Positions 1 to 6,582 of a stretch of DNA of 8,259 bases are shown piece after piece. The DNA is taken from assembly GCA_017619985.1 (NCBI GenBank), contig JAFZRG010000262.1, positions 1 through 8,259 on the forward strand. Direction: 5' to 3'. Both the position numbers and the translations under genes were made by a program. Under the pieces are notes generated by a model. It had not been told where the DNA came from, made no database searches, and worked only from the letters and a program-made list of their open reading frames with translations. This DNA is from Bacillota bacterium (lineage in GTDB: Bacteria > Bacillota > Clostridia > Peptostreptococcales > Anaerovoracaceae). Numbering within the stretch: position 1 is the stretch's first letter; every line of letters starts with the position of its first letter.

Positions 1-158
1 CCGAGGCGCTGGAACTGACGAACAAGGCTGTCGCGGAGGCGCTGGACGGCCTGCCCGCCCACAAGATGCACTGCAGCGTGCTGGCCGAGGAGGCCATCCA
101 GGCCGCACTCGAGGATTATCAGAACAAAAAGCTTGCCGCGAAGCAGGGGCTCGAATAA
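1..158 (+). CDS. nifU: NifU/IscU-type Fe-S cluster assembly scaffold, C-terminal end (5' truncated by window)
   Basis: The frame opens at base 3 and runs 51 codons to TAA at 156-158. It contains the family's C-terminal signature: a TNKAVAEAL helix, then LPAHKMHCSVLAEEAI. The Cys of the HCS motif (codon 72-74) is the third conserved cluster-ligand cysteine of IscU/NifU scaffolds. Family knowledge: these cytosolic proteins take sulfur from a NifS/IscS cysteine desulfurase and iron, build a [2Fe-2S] or [4Fe-4S] cluster and pass it to apo-proteins. The first two ligand cysteines lie outside the window. After the signature comes only a short helical tail ending KQGLE, so there is no C-terminal Nfu domain and the protein is the small IscU-like form. 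The stop lies one base before the ATG of the Rrf2 regulator, so the two are probably translationally coupled. A nifS gene immediately upstream is expected but not visible. Confidence 0.88.
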   Translation, partial: EALELTNKAVAEALDGLPAHKMHCSVLAEEAIQAALEDYQNKKLAAKQGLE

Positions 159-159
159 C

Positions 160-555
160 ATGATCTCCACAAGAGGACGCTACGCGCTGCGGGTCATGAT
201 CGACCTGGCGGCGCAGGATGCGGACCGCTACACGCCCCTCAAGGAGGTGGCGGAGCGTCAGCGCATCTCGAAAAAGTATATCGAAGCCATCATGACCGGT
301 CTTTCCAAGGCCGGCCTGGTCGATGCCGCCCACGGCAAGGGAGGCGGCTACCGGCTGAACCGCAAGGCTTCGGAATATACCGTGGGAGAGATCCTGCGGG
401 TCACCGAGGGGGACCTCGCGCCGGTCGCCTGCCTGGGCGAAGGCGCCAAGCCCTGCCAGTACGCGGGCGAATGCAAGACCCTGCCGGTATGGGACAAACT
501 CAACCTCATGATCAACGAGTATCTGGACGGCGTCACGCTCGACAGCCTGGCCTGA
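160..555 (+). CDS. Rrf2-family (IscR-like) transcriptional regulator
   Basis: This is a 131-aa protein of normal Rrf2 length. The start at ATG 160 gives the family's usual N-terminus (MISTRGRYALRVMIDLA); an in-frame TTG at 133 would add nine non-conserved residues. An AGGGG at 145-149 inside nifU is a plausible ribosome site. The winged helix-turn-helix covers about residues 1-85, with recognition-helix region ISKKYIEAIMTGLSKAGLV and wing motif GKGGGYRL (59-66). Three cysteines follow at C91, C99 and C105, the position of the cluster ligands of IscR-type regulators. Inference: it senses Fe-S or redox state and controls the assembly operon it ends. Spacing is C-x7-C-x5-C, against C-x5-C-x5-C in E. 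coli IscR, and the residue two after the last Cys is Leu, where E. coli IscR has its His107 ligand. A cluster is therefore likely but with a different fourth ligand. A CymR-like cysteine-metabolism role is less likely given the cysteines. Confidence 0.93.
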   Translation: MISTRGRYALRVMIDLAAQDADRYTPLKEVAERQRISKKYIEAIMTGLSKAGLVDAAHGKGGGYRLNRKASEYTVGEILRVTEGDLAPVACLGEGAKPCQYAGECKTLPVWDKLNLMINEYLDGVTLDSLA

Positions 556-579
556 TAAAACGCAAAAAGAACACCGCTG

Positions 580-609
580 CGGACCCCAAATTCGGGGTCC
601 GTTTTGTTT
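580..609 (+). terminator. Intrinsic terminator after the rrf2 gene
   Basis: A perfect 8-bp GC-rich stem is formed by CGGACCCC (580-587) and GGGGTCCG (594-601) around a 6-nt loop, followed directly by TTTTGTTT (602-609). It lies 25 bases after the rrf2 stop and ends the nifU-rrf2 transcript. An A-rich stretch upstream (557-569) gives weak potential for termination in the other direction, but no gene on the minus strand needs it. Confidence 0.9.
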
Positions 610-636
610 GCCTGTTTCTCTCAAATGTAATATAAT
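608..636 (+). promoter_or_regulatory. Sigma-A-type promoter of the zinc-ribbon/UPF0182/glutamine synthetase operon
   Basis: A consensus -10 box TATAAT lies at 631-636. Seventeen bases upstream is TTGCCT at 608-613, a 4/6 match to TTGACA. The predicted transcript start is near 643, giving a leader of about 30 nt before the ATG at 674. The area is conspicuously AT-rich in a GC-rich window. The -35 box overlaps the last bases of the upstream terminator T-tract, so the two transcription units are packed with no spare sequence. This is the only convincing promoter in the window and probably serves all three downstream genes. Confidence 0.75.
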
Positions 637-658
637 CTAATGAGGTATATTCTCAAAT
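619..658 (+). promoter_or_regulatory. Possible operator: direct repeat and dyad around the -10 box
   Basis: TCTCAAAT occurs at 619-626 and again at 651-658, 32 bases apart (about three helical turns), flanking the -10 box. Between them is an inverted repeat AATATA (629-634) / TATATT (646-651) with an 11-base spacer that overlaps the -10 and the predicted start site. Either could bind a repressor. The arms are short and AT-rich, so chance is a real alternative, and no known operator consensus was recognised. Confidence 0.25.
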
Positions 659-662
659 CGAG

Positions 663-669
663 AGGAGAG
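663..669 (+). promoter_or_regulatory. Ribosome binding site of the zinc-ribbon membrane protein
   Basis: AGGAGAG at 663-669, with core AGGAG ending 6 bases before the ATG at 674, is a near-ideal Shine-Dalgarno site. It fixes the start at the methionine directly ahead of the zinc-ribbon cysteines. Confidence 0.8.
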
Positions 670-673
670 CTTT

Positions 674-3544
674 ATGAAGTGCAAAGTTTGCGGTTATGAA
701 TTCGATTCGGGACGCGAATACTGCCCCATGTGCGGCAGCAAAGTGCCCGAGGACATGAGACGCAAAGAGGAAGAGGCGATGTCGTGGAATACCTACGACT
801 TCCCGAAGCCGAAGAAACTTGAAGATATAGAAATGCGCTGGCCCGGCATGGATACCCGGACGGGATCTTCCGTGTCGGTCATGAAGAAAGACGCGAGCGA
901 AGGATTCGTCCGCGCGGCAGCCCCTGCGAAGGCGGAGCCGGAACAGCCGAAGAAGCCCGAAGAGCCGATGCCCGATCCCTGGGCGGCGCTGCAGAAGGAC
1001 TTCCCGAAGTCCGTGACCCCGCAGCCCGTACAGCCTCAGCCCATGCCGCAGATGCCGGTCTGGACGATGCCGCCCCAACAGAGCGCACCCACTCCGCAGG
1101 CGCCCGTACAGCCTCAGCCTGCACCGCAGCCAAGCGCCGCTCCGCAGACCCCTGTCCAGCCGCAGCCCGCTCCGCAGCAGCCGGCTCAGAGCCCCTTCCC
1201 GCAGGGAGCCTGGCAGATGCCGCAGATGCAGGAGACGCCTTCCTGGACACCGTACAACGTGCAGGCGCCGCAGCAGACCATGCAGATGCCGCCGATCGCT
1301 CCGGGATACGTTCCTTCGACCTTTACGCAGGCCTACGGCGCGCAGTACAGCCAGGCGCAGTATACGCAGCCGCAGACCGCCTGGACCGTGCCGCCCCAGC
1401 CGCAGCCCGGACAGCAGGTGTTCGTGACCCAGCCGGCACAGCCGGTCTACATCCAGCCCGCGTCTGTGACCCCTCCGGTCTACGCGCCGGTCTATCCTTC
1501 GTATACGCAGCCCGTTCCGCCCGTGCAGCCCGCAGCGCCGCAGCCGGAACCCGTGCCGCAGCCTGAGCCTGCCGCAGAACCGGCTCCCGCACCTGCGGAA
1601 GAGCCTGCTCCGGCTCCCGCCGAAGAACCTGTTCCTGCACCGGTTCCCACGCTGCAGCCCGAACCTGCACCGGAACCGGTCCCCGCTCCCGCCGAGCCGG
1701 AGGAAGAACCCGTACCCGAACCCATCGAAACGGTCCTGGAAGAGAACGTCGTCGCGTCGATCGATTCCCCCGCAGAGGAACCCCCGGTCTCCGAACCGGC
1801 CCCCGCGGAAGAAGGCGAACCCGACGAGGAGAACAGAGACCCGAAGCGGTTCTTTACGTTCAATAAGAAAAACGAGGAGTTCCAGCAGCTGCTGAACCAG
1901 CAGTACGAACGCCTGCGCAATCTGCACGGCGGCGAAGATCTTGACGATCTCGCCCGCACGTCGATCTACCGCAAGGATACGTTCCAGCCGACGCCTGCGC
2001 AGAACTTCTTCTATAACGACGATATCAGCACCGACCTCGACGAATTCGAGCGGATGCTCCTGGAGGATACCCGGGATACCGAAGGCGACGAGACGCTGGC
2101 GATCAACCGCGAGCACATCAAAGGCGCCGGCATGCGCGCGGAGGATCTCATCGAGCCGCTTCCCGCAAAGGAAGGCGATACGCATCCCCTGAGCGAACCG
2201 GTCCCTGCAGCGGCCGAAGAACCTGCCGCACAGCCGGAAGAGCCCGAGATCCCCATGACGAAGGAAGAGATCGCCAGGAGCGAGCACCGCAAGCGCATGG
2301 AAGCGATGGCGCGCGCCAGAGAGGCGTATTTCGCGAGCCTCCGCACGATGACTGCCGAAATGAAGGCGCTCAAGGACGCGGAATTCAAGGCGCAGCTGGA
2401 AAAGGAAGCCCGCATCGCGCGCGAACCGGTCGCAGTGGAGACCCCGCCTGAAAAGACGGCGGAAGAGCTCGCAGCCGAAAAGGCCGAAGAAGCCAGGCTT
2501 GCCGCGGAGAGAGAAGCGGCGGAACGCGAAGCCGCCATCGAACGCGCCAAGGCCGAGATGAGGGCCGCGCAGGAAGCGCAGCAGAAAGAACAGCAGGAAG
2601 AGGCGGAATACGCCGACGAGCTGGACGAAGCGCTGCAGCAGGCGGAAGAGAGCAGTCCCGAAGAGATCCCTGCCGCGGAACCGGAAGAGGAAGAAAGCCC
2701 CGCGGATCAGGAAGAAGATGAAGAGGCTGTTCCCGAGCGCGATAAGACGGAGGTCTTCGACGAGATCCTGGATGACGTCGAGGAAGAGAACCAGAAGCGC
2801 GAGGAGAGGGAACGCAGCCATTGGTTCCTGAAATTCCTGCTCGCGCTGCTCATCGTCATCGCGGCGGCGGAAGGCGGCACGTATGCGCTCGACCATTATG
2901 CTCCGGATTCCCCGGCGACTATCATAGCGACGGGCATCCAGCAGAACGTGCACGATTTTGTGAAGAGCAGCGTTGAACAGATCAAGGGCAAATTCGCGAA
3001 GGAAGAAGCTGAACCGCAGCAGCCCGAAGAAGAGCCGCAGCAGCCCGAAGTGGAAGACACATCCTTCGTGCTGTCCGACATCATCGCCGAAAGCAATAAG
3101 AACATCGGGACCGTAACGGAGAACCTGGGCATCGGCTACGATCCCCAGCGTTCCTACGATATCCCCGGCCTGGCCTCGTCCGAGCTCGTGACGGACGCCG
3201 CCGAAAAGGCCAAGGTCTGCAAGACGCTCATCGGCTACAACAGCGACTGGATCGACTTCATCAACGGCGAGACGCAGGACTGCCTGAATTACCTGAAGGC
3301 GGACGGCACAGCGTACCGCAGCGCGGTCACGTTCGACAAGATCGGCCAGATCACGGAGAAGTTCCTGAAGCTGGAGATCGGCGAGATCCGCAAGACGGCG
3401 GACGCATATTTCGCCTTTGCCGGCGAGTCCATCGAAGTGACCCAGGACGAAACGACGGCGCAGTCCTCCGGCTACATGGTCTACGAGCTGGTCCCCGTAG
3501 GCGACGAACTGAAGATCAAGGATTATTACAACATCACCAACTGA
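674..3544 (+). CDS. TcaA/YvbJ-like zinc-ribbon single-pass membrane protein with very long low-complexity cytosolic linker
   Basis: This is a 956-aa protein. Order of parts: zinc ribbon C3-x2-C6 and C17-x2-C20; a P/Q-rich tract (about 112-290); a P/E/A-rich tract (290-380); a folded-looking motif segment (392-495, starting FFTFNKKNEEFQQLL); a charged E/A/K/R helical or coiled-coil region (525-650); an acidic segment; one membrane helix (about 717-739, WFLKFLLALLIVIAAAEGG); then an extracytoplasmic part with a short P/Q/E spacer (778-794) and a C-terminal domain (about 845-954). Basic residues before the helix (KREERERSH) indicate an N-in, C-out protein. The C-terminal domain pattern (SDWIDFIN, CLNYLKADGTAY, LEIGEIRKTADAYFAFA, YELVPVGDELKIKDY) resembles the NTF2-like end domain of TcaA/YvbJ proteins of Firmicutes, which are linked to the cell envelope; this is recognition by eye. 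C849 and C870 could form a disulfide outside the cell. The gene is first in its operon, 22 nt before the UPF0182 gene. Its biochemical function is unknown. The gene call is secure; the TcaA-like assignment is moderate. Confidence 0.8.
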   Translation: MKCKVCGYEFDSGREYCPMCGSKVPEDMRRKEEEAMSWNTYDFPKPKKLEDIEMRWPGMDTRTGSSVSVMKKDASEGFVRAAAPAKAEPEQPKKPEEPMPDPWAALQKDFPKSVTPQPVQPQPMPQMPVWTMPPQQSAPTPQAPVQPQPAPQPSAAPQTPVQPQPAPQQPAQSPFPQGAWQMPQMQETPSWTPYNVQAPQQTMQMPPIAPGYVPSTFTQAYGAQYSQAQYTQPQTAWTVPPQPQPGQQVFVTQPAQPVYIQPASVTPPVYAPVYPSYTQPVPPVQPAAPQPEPVPQPEPAAEPAPAPAEEPAPAPAEEPVPAPVPTLQPEPAPEPVPAPAEPEEEPVPEPIETVLEENVVASIDSPAEEPPVSEPAPAEEGEPDEENRDPKRFFTFNKKNEEFQQLLNQQYERLRNLHGGEDLDDLARTSIYRKDTFQPTPAQNFFYNDDISTDLDEFERMLLEDTRDTEGDETLAINREHIKGAGMRAEDLIEPLPAKEGDTHPLSEPVPAAAEEPAAQPEEPEIPMTKEEIARSEHRKRMEAMARAREAYFASLRTMTAEMKALKDAEFKAQLEKEARIAREPVAVETPPEKTAEELAAEKAEEARLAAEREAAEREAAIERAKAEMRAAQEAQQKEQQEEAEYADELDEALQQAEESSPEEIPAAEPEEEESPADQEEDEEAVPERDKTEVFDEILDDVEEENQKREERERSHWFLKFLLALLIVIAAAEGGTYALDHYAPDSPATIIATGIQQNVHDFVKSSVEQIKGKFAKEEAEPQQPEEEPQQPEVEDTSFVLSDIIAESNKNIGTVTENLGIGYDPQRSYDIPGLASSELVTDAAEKAKVCKTLIGYNSDWIDFINGETQDCLNYLKADGTAYRSAVTFDKIGQITEKFLKLEIGEIRKTADAYFAFAGESIEVTQDETTAQSSGYMVYELVPVGDELKIKDYYNITN
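1007..1813 (+). repeat. Coding low-complexity tract: P/Q-rich passing into P/E/A-rich
   Basis: Residues 112-380 of the zinc-ribbon protein are dominated by Pro with Gln (PVQPQPAPQ at 144-152 and again at 160-168), then by Pro with Glu and Ala (PAPAEEPAPAPAEEPVPAP around 304-322). At DNA level an 18-base unit, GCCCGTACAGCCTCAGCC, occurs exactly at 1024-1041 and 1102-1119, with many CCGCAGCC-like variants around it. The tract is expected to be disordered and extended. Short imperfect repeats like these expand and contract by slippage, so length should vary between strains. Confidence 0.85.
2246..2653 (+). other. Predicted charged coiled-coil segment of the zinc-ribbon protein
   Basis: Residues about 525-660 are rich in Glu, Ala, Lys and Arg with no Gly and almost no Pro between 593 and 660 (for example AEREAAEREAAIERAKAEM). 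Such composition favours a long single helix or a coiled coil. It lies between the proline-rich tracts and the membrane helix and could be an oligomerisation stalk on the cytosolic side. No heptad calculation was run. Confidence 0.55.
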
Positions 3545-3566
3545 TGCTGAAAGAAAGGGTCCCTGA

Positions 3567-6560
3567 ATGGATAAGAAAAGAAAGGGCGCAAAGGTCAGAA
3601 TTGCCCTTTGCGTCCTCATTTTATTAGTACTGCTGATCTATGCCCTCACCGGCTTTCTCACGGATCTTCTGTGGTTCAAGGAGACGGGCTACGTTTCCGT
3701 CTTCCTGAAGGAGATCATGACGAAGATCAAGCTCGGCATACCCGCCGCGGCGCTCATCGCGCTGCTGATGTGGGTGTTCCTGTCCGCTTTGAAAAAGGCT
3801 TTCCTGAGCAAGGGCGGCTATACGCTGGAGGCGGCGGACGCGAAAAGGCTCCGCAAAGCCGGCATCGCGCTCAGCGTGGTGCTCGGCATCGTCGTTTCGG
3901 CCGGCATCATCTCCCGTCTGTGGTGGGAGATCCTGCAGTTCCTGAACGCGACGGACTTCGGCATCGCGGACCCGCTGTACGGCAACGACGTGGGATTCTA
4001 CGTATTTAAACTGGAGTTCCTGGAAGCGCTCAGCGCGTCCGCTCTGAGCATCATCGCCGCGCTGCTGATCGCCACGCTCGTCTATTACGCGCTGCTCATC
4101 AATTTCGTCAAGTCTGACGGCAGCCTGGACGACGAAGAGGCGGACTCGTACGAATACGAGATCCCCGGCGAGGACGAAGATGACCCGCTCCGGGAAATGC
4201 TCGGCAACACGCCGGCCGGCAAAGTCATCTCCCTGTTCACGAAGGGCGGAGCCAGAAAACCGCAGCCTGCCGCGCCGAAACCTTCCAAAGACCTGAAACA
4301 GACGGGTCACGCCGTGCTGCGCGTCGCCGGCACCCAGATCGCGATCCTGGGCGTGCTCGGCTTCCTGCTGCTGGCGGCCCGCTTCGTGCTGGCCCGCTAC
4401 AGCCTGCTGTATTCCGGCACGGGCGTCGCCTACGGCGCCGGATATACCGACATCAACGTGACCCTGAACGTCTACCGCATCTGCATCGCGCTGGCGATCC
4501 TCTCCGCGGTGCTCTTCGTGTACGCCCTGAAGACGCGCAAGCTCATGCCGGGCATCATCTGCCCCGTCCTGATGGCCGTCGTGTTCGGCATCGGGACCCT
4601 GGCTGCCGGCGCGGTCCAGAGCCTGGTCGTCGCGCCGGACGAGATCAACAAGGAACGCACGTATCTGCAGTACAACATCGACTACACGCGCATGGCCTAC
4701 GATCTGCAGGACATCAGCATCCGGGACTTCGTGCCCCAGAACACGCTGACGACGCAGGACGTGCTGGAAAACATGGGCACGTTCTCCAACGTGCGGATCA
4801 ACGACTTCGAACCTGCCCAGCAGTTCTACAACCAGACGCAGTCCATCCGTACGTATTATGAATTCAACGACGTCGATGTGGACCGCTACTTCGTGAACGG
4901 CGAGTACACTCAGGTCTTCCTGTCGGCCCGCGAGATCAACCAGGCACGCATCGAGAACCAGTGGCTCATCCGCCACCTGAAATATACGCACGGCTATGGC
5001 ATCACGCTGTCGCGCGTGGACAAGGTCACGAGCTCCGGCCAGCCCGACATGCTCATCGACAGCATCCCGCCGGTCTCCGAAGTGCCCGAGATCGTGATCA
5101 CGCAGCCAGAGATCTACTTCGGCGAATCCACGAACGACTACGTCATCACGAATACGTCCGAACAGGAATTCGATTATCCGAGCGGCGAATCGAACGTGTA
5201 CTGCACGTACGAAGGCACGGGCGGCATCAAACTGAACTTCTTCAACCGCATCCTGTTCGCGATCCGCGAGCAGTCCCTGAAGATGCTCGTTTCCACGAAC
5301 ATCAAGAGCGACTCGAAGATCCTGATCTACCGCAACATCAACGACCGTCTGGAAAAGATCGCGCCGTTCCTGATGTACGACGACGATCCCTACGTGGTCG
5401 TGGCGGACGGCAAGGTCTACTGGATGATCAACGCCTACACCGGCAGCGAGTATTATCCGTATTCCGAGCCCTACGACAGGAAATCGGATCTGAACTACAT
5501 CCGCAACTCCGTCAAGGTCGTCATCGACGCGTACAACGGCGACGTGAATTTCTACATCTGCGACGAGAGCGACCCGGTAGCAGCCACGCTGTCCAAGATC
5601 TATCCGAAACTGTTCAAGGACTTCGCGGACATGCCCGCGTCCCTGAAGGAGCACGTCCAGTATCCGAACGCCATGTTCGCGATCCAGGCGGACATCTTCC
5701 AGAAGTACCACATGACGGACGTGGCGGTCTTCTATCAGAACGAGGACCAGTGGGACATCGCGCGCGAATCCTACGGCCAGACCGAGATGGAGATGACCCC
5801 GAATTACTTCATCATGAAGCTGCCCGGGGAGAGCGAAGCGGAATTCGTCAGCTCCATCCCGTATACGCCCAGAGGCAAGAACAACATGACCGGTATCCTG
5901 ACGGCCCGCTCCGACGGAGCGAACTACGGGCAGATCATCCTGTACCGCATGCCGAAGGACCGCATCATCTACGGACCTGCGCAGATCGAGGCGCAGATCA
6001 ACCAGGACGTCGAGATCTCCAAGGAGTTCTCGCTCTGGAACAACTCCGGCTCCACCTATTCCCGCGGCAACCTGTACGTGCTGCCTGTGGAAGGGTCGCT
6101 GCTGTACGCGGAACCCATCTATCTGGAGGCTTCCAGCGGCAGTCTGCCCGAGGTGAAGCGGGTCATCATGTACTACGGCGAAAAACTCGCGTATAAATCC
6201 ACGCTGGCCGAGTGCCTCGACGCCCTGTTCGGCGAAGGCGCCGGCAGCCCGCTGAACACGGCCAACCCGATCGAAGAGGGCAGGCTGCTCGCGGAGGCGA
6301 TGGAAAAGGGCGAGTTCACTCCGGGGAAACCGCCGCAGACACAGCCCGGCAGCGACATCGCTGACCCGGGCGAAAACGCCGGCCGCGACGAGTATCTCGA
6401 AAAGGCGGCCGAAGCCTACGACAAGGCTTTGGAATATCTGCAGCAAATGAAGGAGTACCTGGATAAGGCGAACCACGCGCCGGTCGAAGAGGTCCCGGAG
6501 GAAGAAGTTCCTGCGGAAGAAGTCCCTGTGGACGTGACTGGGGAGGTGCCCGCCGATTGA
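3567..6560 (+). CDS. UPF0182 family membrane protein
   Basis: This 997-aa protein has the usual size for UPF0182 (COG1615), a family of unknown function. Family hallmarks: DLLWFKETGYVSVFL after the first helix, DPLYGNDVGFYVFKLEF (135-151), RYSLLYSGTGVAYGAGYTD (277-294), VAPDEINKERTYLQYNI (355-371), and the late block EFSLWNNSGSTYSRGN followed by LLYAEPIYLEA (820-855). Seven hydrophobic helices are seen at about 11-33, 55-75, 98-118, 155-180, 252-275, 301-321 and 327-352, leaving residues 355-997 outside the cell. ATG 3567 is preceded by AAAGGG (3554-3559) with a 7-base gap. Oddities: the loop between helices 4 and 5 (183-248) is long and acidic, then Lys/Pro-rich, and seems longer than usual; the C-terminal helix (940-968) lacks the GDW-type motif I recall from other members; and the protein ends in an acidic Pro/Glu/Val tail (971-997). 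It is the second gene of the operon, 22 nt after the zinc-ribbon gene and 22 nt before glutamine synthetase. Confidence 0.95.
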   Translation: MDKKRKGAKVRIALCVLILLVLLIYALTGFLTDLLWFKETGYVSVFLKEIMTKIKLGIPAAALIALLMWVFLSALKKAFLSKGGYTLEAADAKRLRKAGIALSVVLGIVVSAGIISRLWWEILQFLNATDFGIADPLYGNDVGFYVFKLEFLEALSASALSIIAALLIATLVYYALLINFVKSDGSLDDEEADSYEYEIPGEDEDDPLREMLGNTPAGKVISLFTKGGARKPQPAAPKPSKDLKQTGHAVLRVAGTQIAILGVLGFLLLAARFVLARYSLLYSGTGVAYGAGYTDINVTLNVYRICIALAILSAVLFVYALKTRKLMPGIICPVLMAVVFGIGTLAAGAVQSLVVAPDEINKERTYLQYNIDYTRMAYDLQDISIRDFVPQNTLTTQDVLENMGTFSNVRINDFEPAQQFYNQTQSIRTYYEFNDVDVDRYFVNGEYTQVFLSAREINQARIENQWLIRHLKYTHGYGITLSRVDKVTSSGQPDMLIDSIPPVSEVPEIVITQPEIYFGESTNDYVITNTSEQEFDYPSGESNVYCTYEGTGGIKLNFFNRILFAIREQSLKMLVSTNIKSDSKILIYRNINDRLEKIAPFLMYDDDPYVVVADGKVYWMINAYTGSEYYPYSEPYDRKSDLNYIRNSVKVVIDAYNGDVNFYICDESDPVAATLSKIYPKLFKDFADMPASLKEHVQYPNAMFAIQADIFQKYHMTDVAVFYQNEDQWDIARESYGQTEMEMTPNYFIMKLPGESEAEFVSSIPYTPRGKNNMTGILTARSDGANYGQIILYRMPKDRIIYGPAQIEAQINQDVEISKEFSLWNNSGSTYSRGNLYVLPVEGSLLYAEPIYLEASSGSLPEVKRVIMYYGEKLAYKSTLAECLDALFGEGAGSPLNTANPIEEGRLLAEAMEKGEFTPGKPPQTQPGSDIADPGENAGRDEYLEKAAEAYDKALEYLQQMKEYLDKANHAPVEEVPEEEVPAEEVPVDVTGEVPAD

Positions 6561-6570
6561 CAGCTAGATG

Positions 6571-6575
6571 AGGAG
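6571..6575 (+). promoter_or_regulatory. Ribosome binding site deciding the glutamine synthetase start
   Basis: AGGAG at 6571-6575 lies 7 bases before ATG 6583. Another in-frame ATG at 6568 would add five residues (MRSTD) but overlaps this site and has no Shine-Dalgarno of its own, so 6583 is chosen. Confidence 0.75.
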
Positions 6576-6582
6576 TACTGAC

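Noticed and set aside
133..162. Earlier TTG start for the Rrf2 gene
   Set aside because: The extra nine residues are not part of the family's conserved N-terminus and would overlap nifU; ATG 160 gives the standard start.
1007..1813. CRISPR-like or tandem DNA repeat array
   Set aside because: The repeats are short and irregular, follow the reading frame and encode Pro/Gln/Glu-rich protein; there are no uniform repeats with unique spacers.
653..3619. 988-codon reading frame on the minus strand
   Set aside because: It is the exact codon-aligned antisense of the zinc-ribbon gene and runs through its promoter region. The product is rich in Arg, Leu and Phe with no recognisable domain, and the sense gene has a promoter, ribosome site and known domains.
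4961..6196. 411-codon plus-strand frame inside the UPF0182 gene
   Set aside because: It is an out-of-frame, Arg/His/Pro-rich translation typical of GC-rich shadow frames and lies entirely inside a conserved gene.
3624..6476. 950-codon reading frame on the minus strand
   Set aside because: It is codon-aligned antisense of the UPF0182 gene, whose sense translation matches family hallmarks along its whole length.
6316..6582. Possible internal promoter for glutamine synthetase
   Set aside because: No convincing -35/-10 pair with 16-18 base spacing was found by eye in the GC-rich end of the UPF0182 gene.
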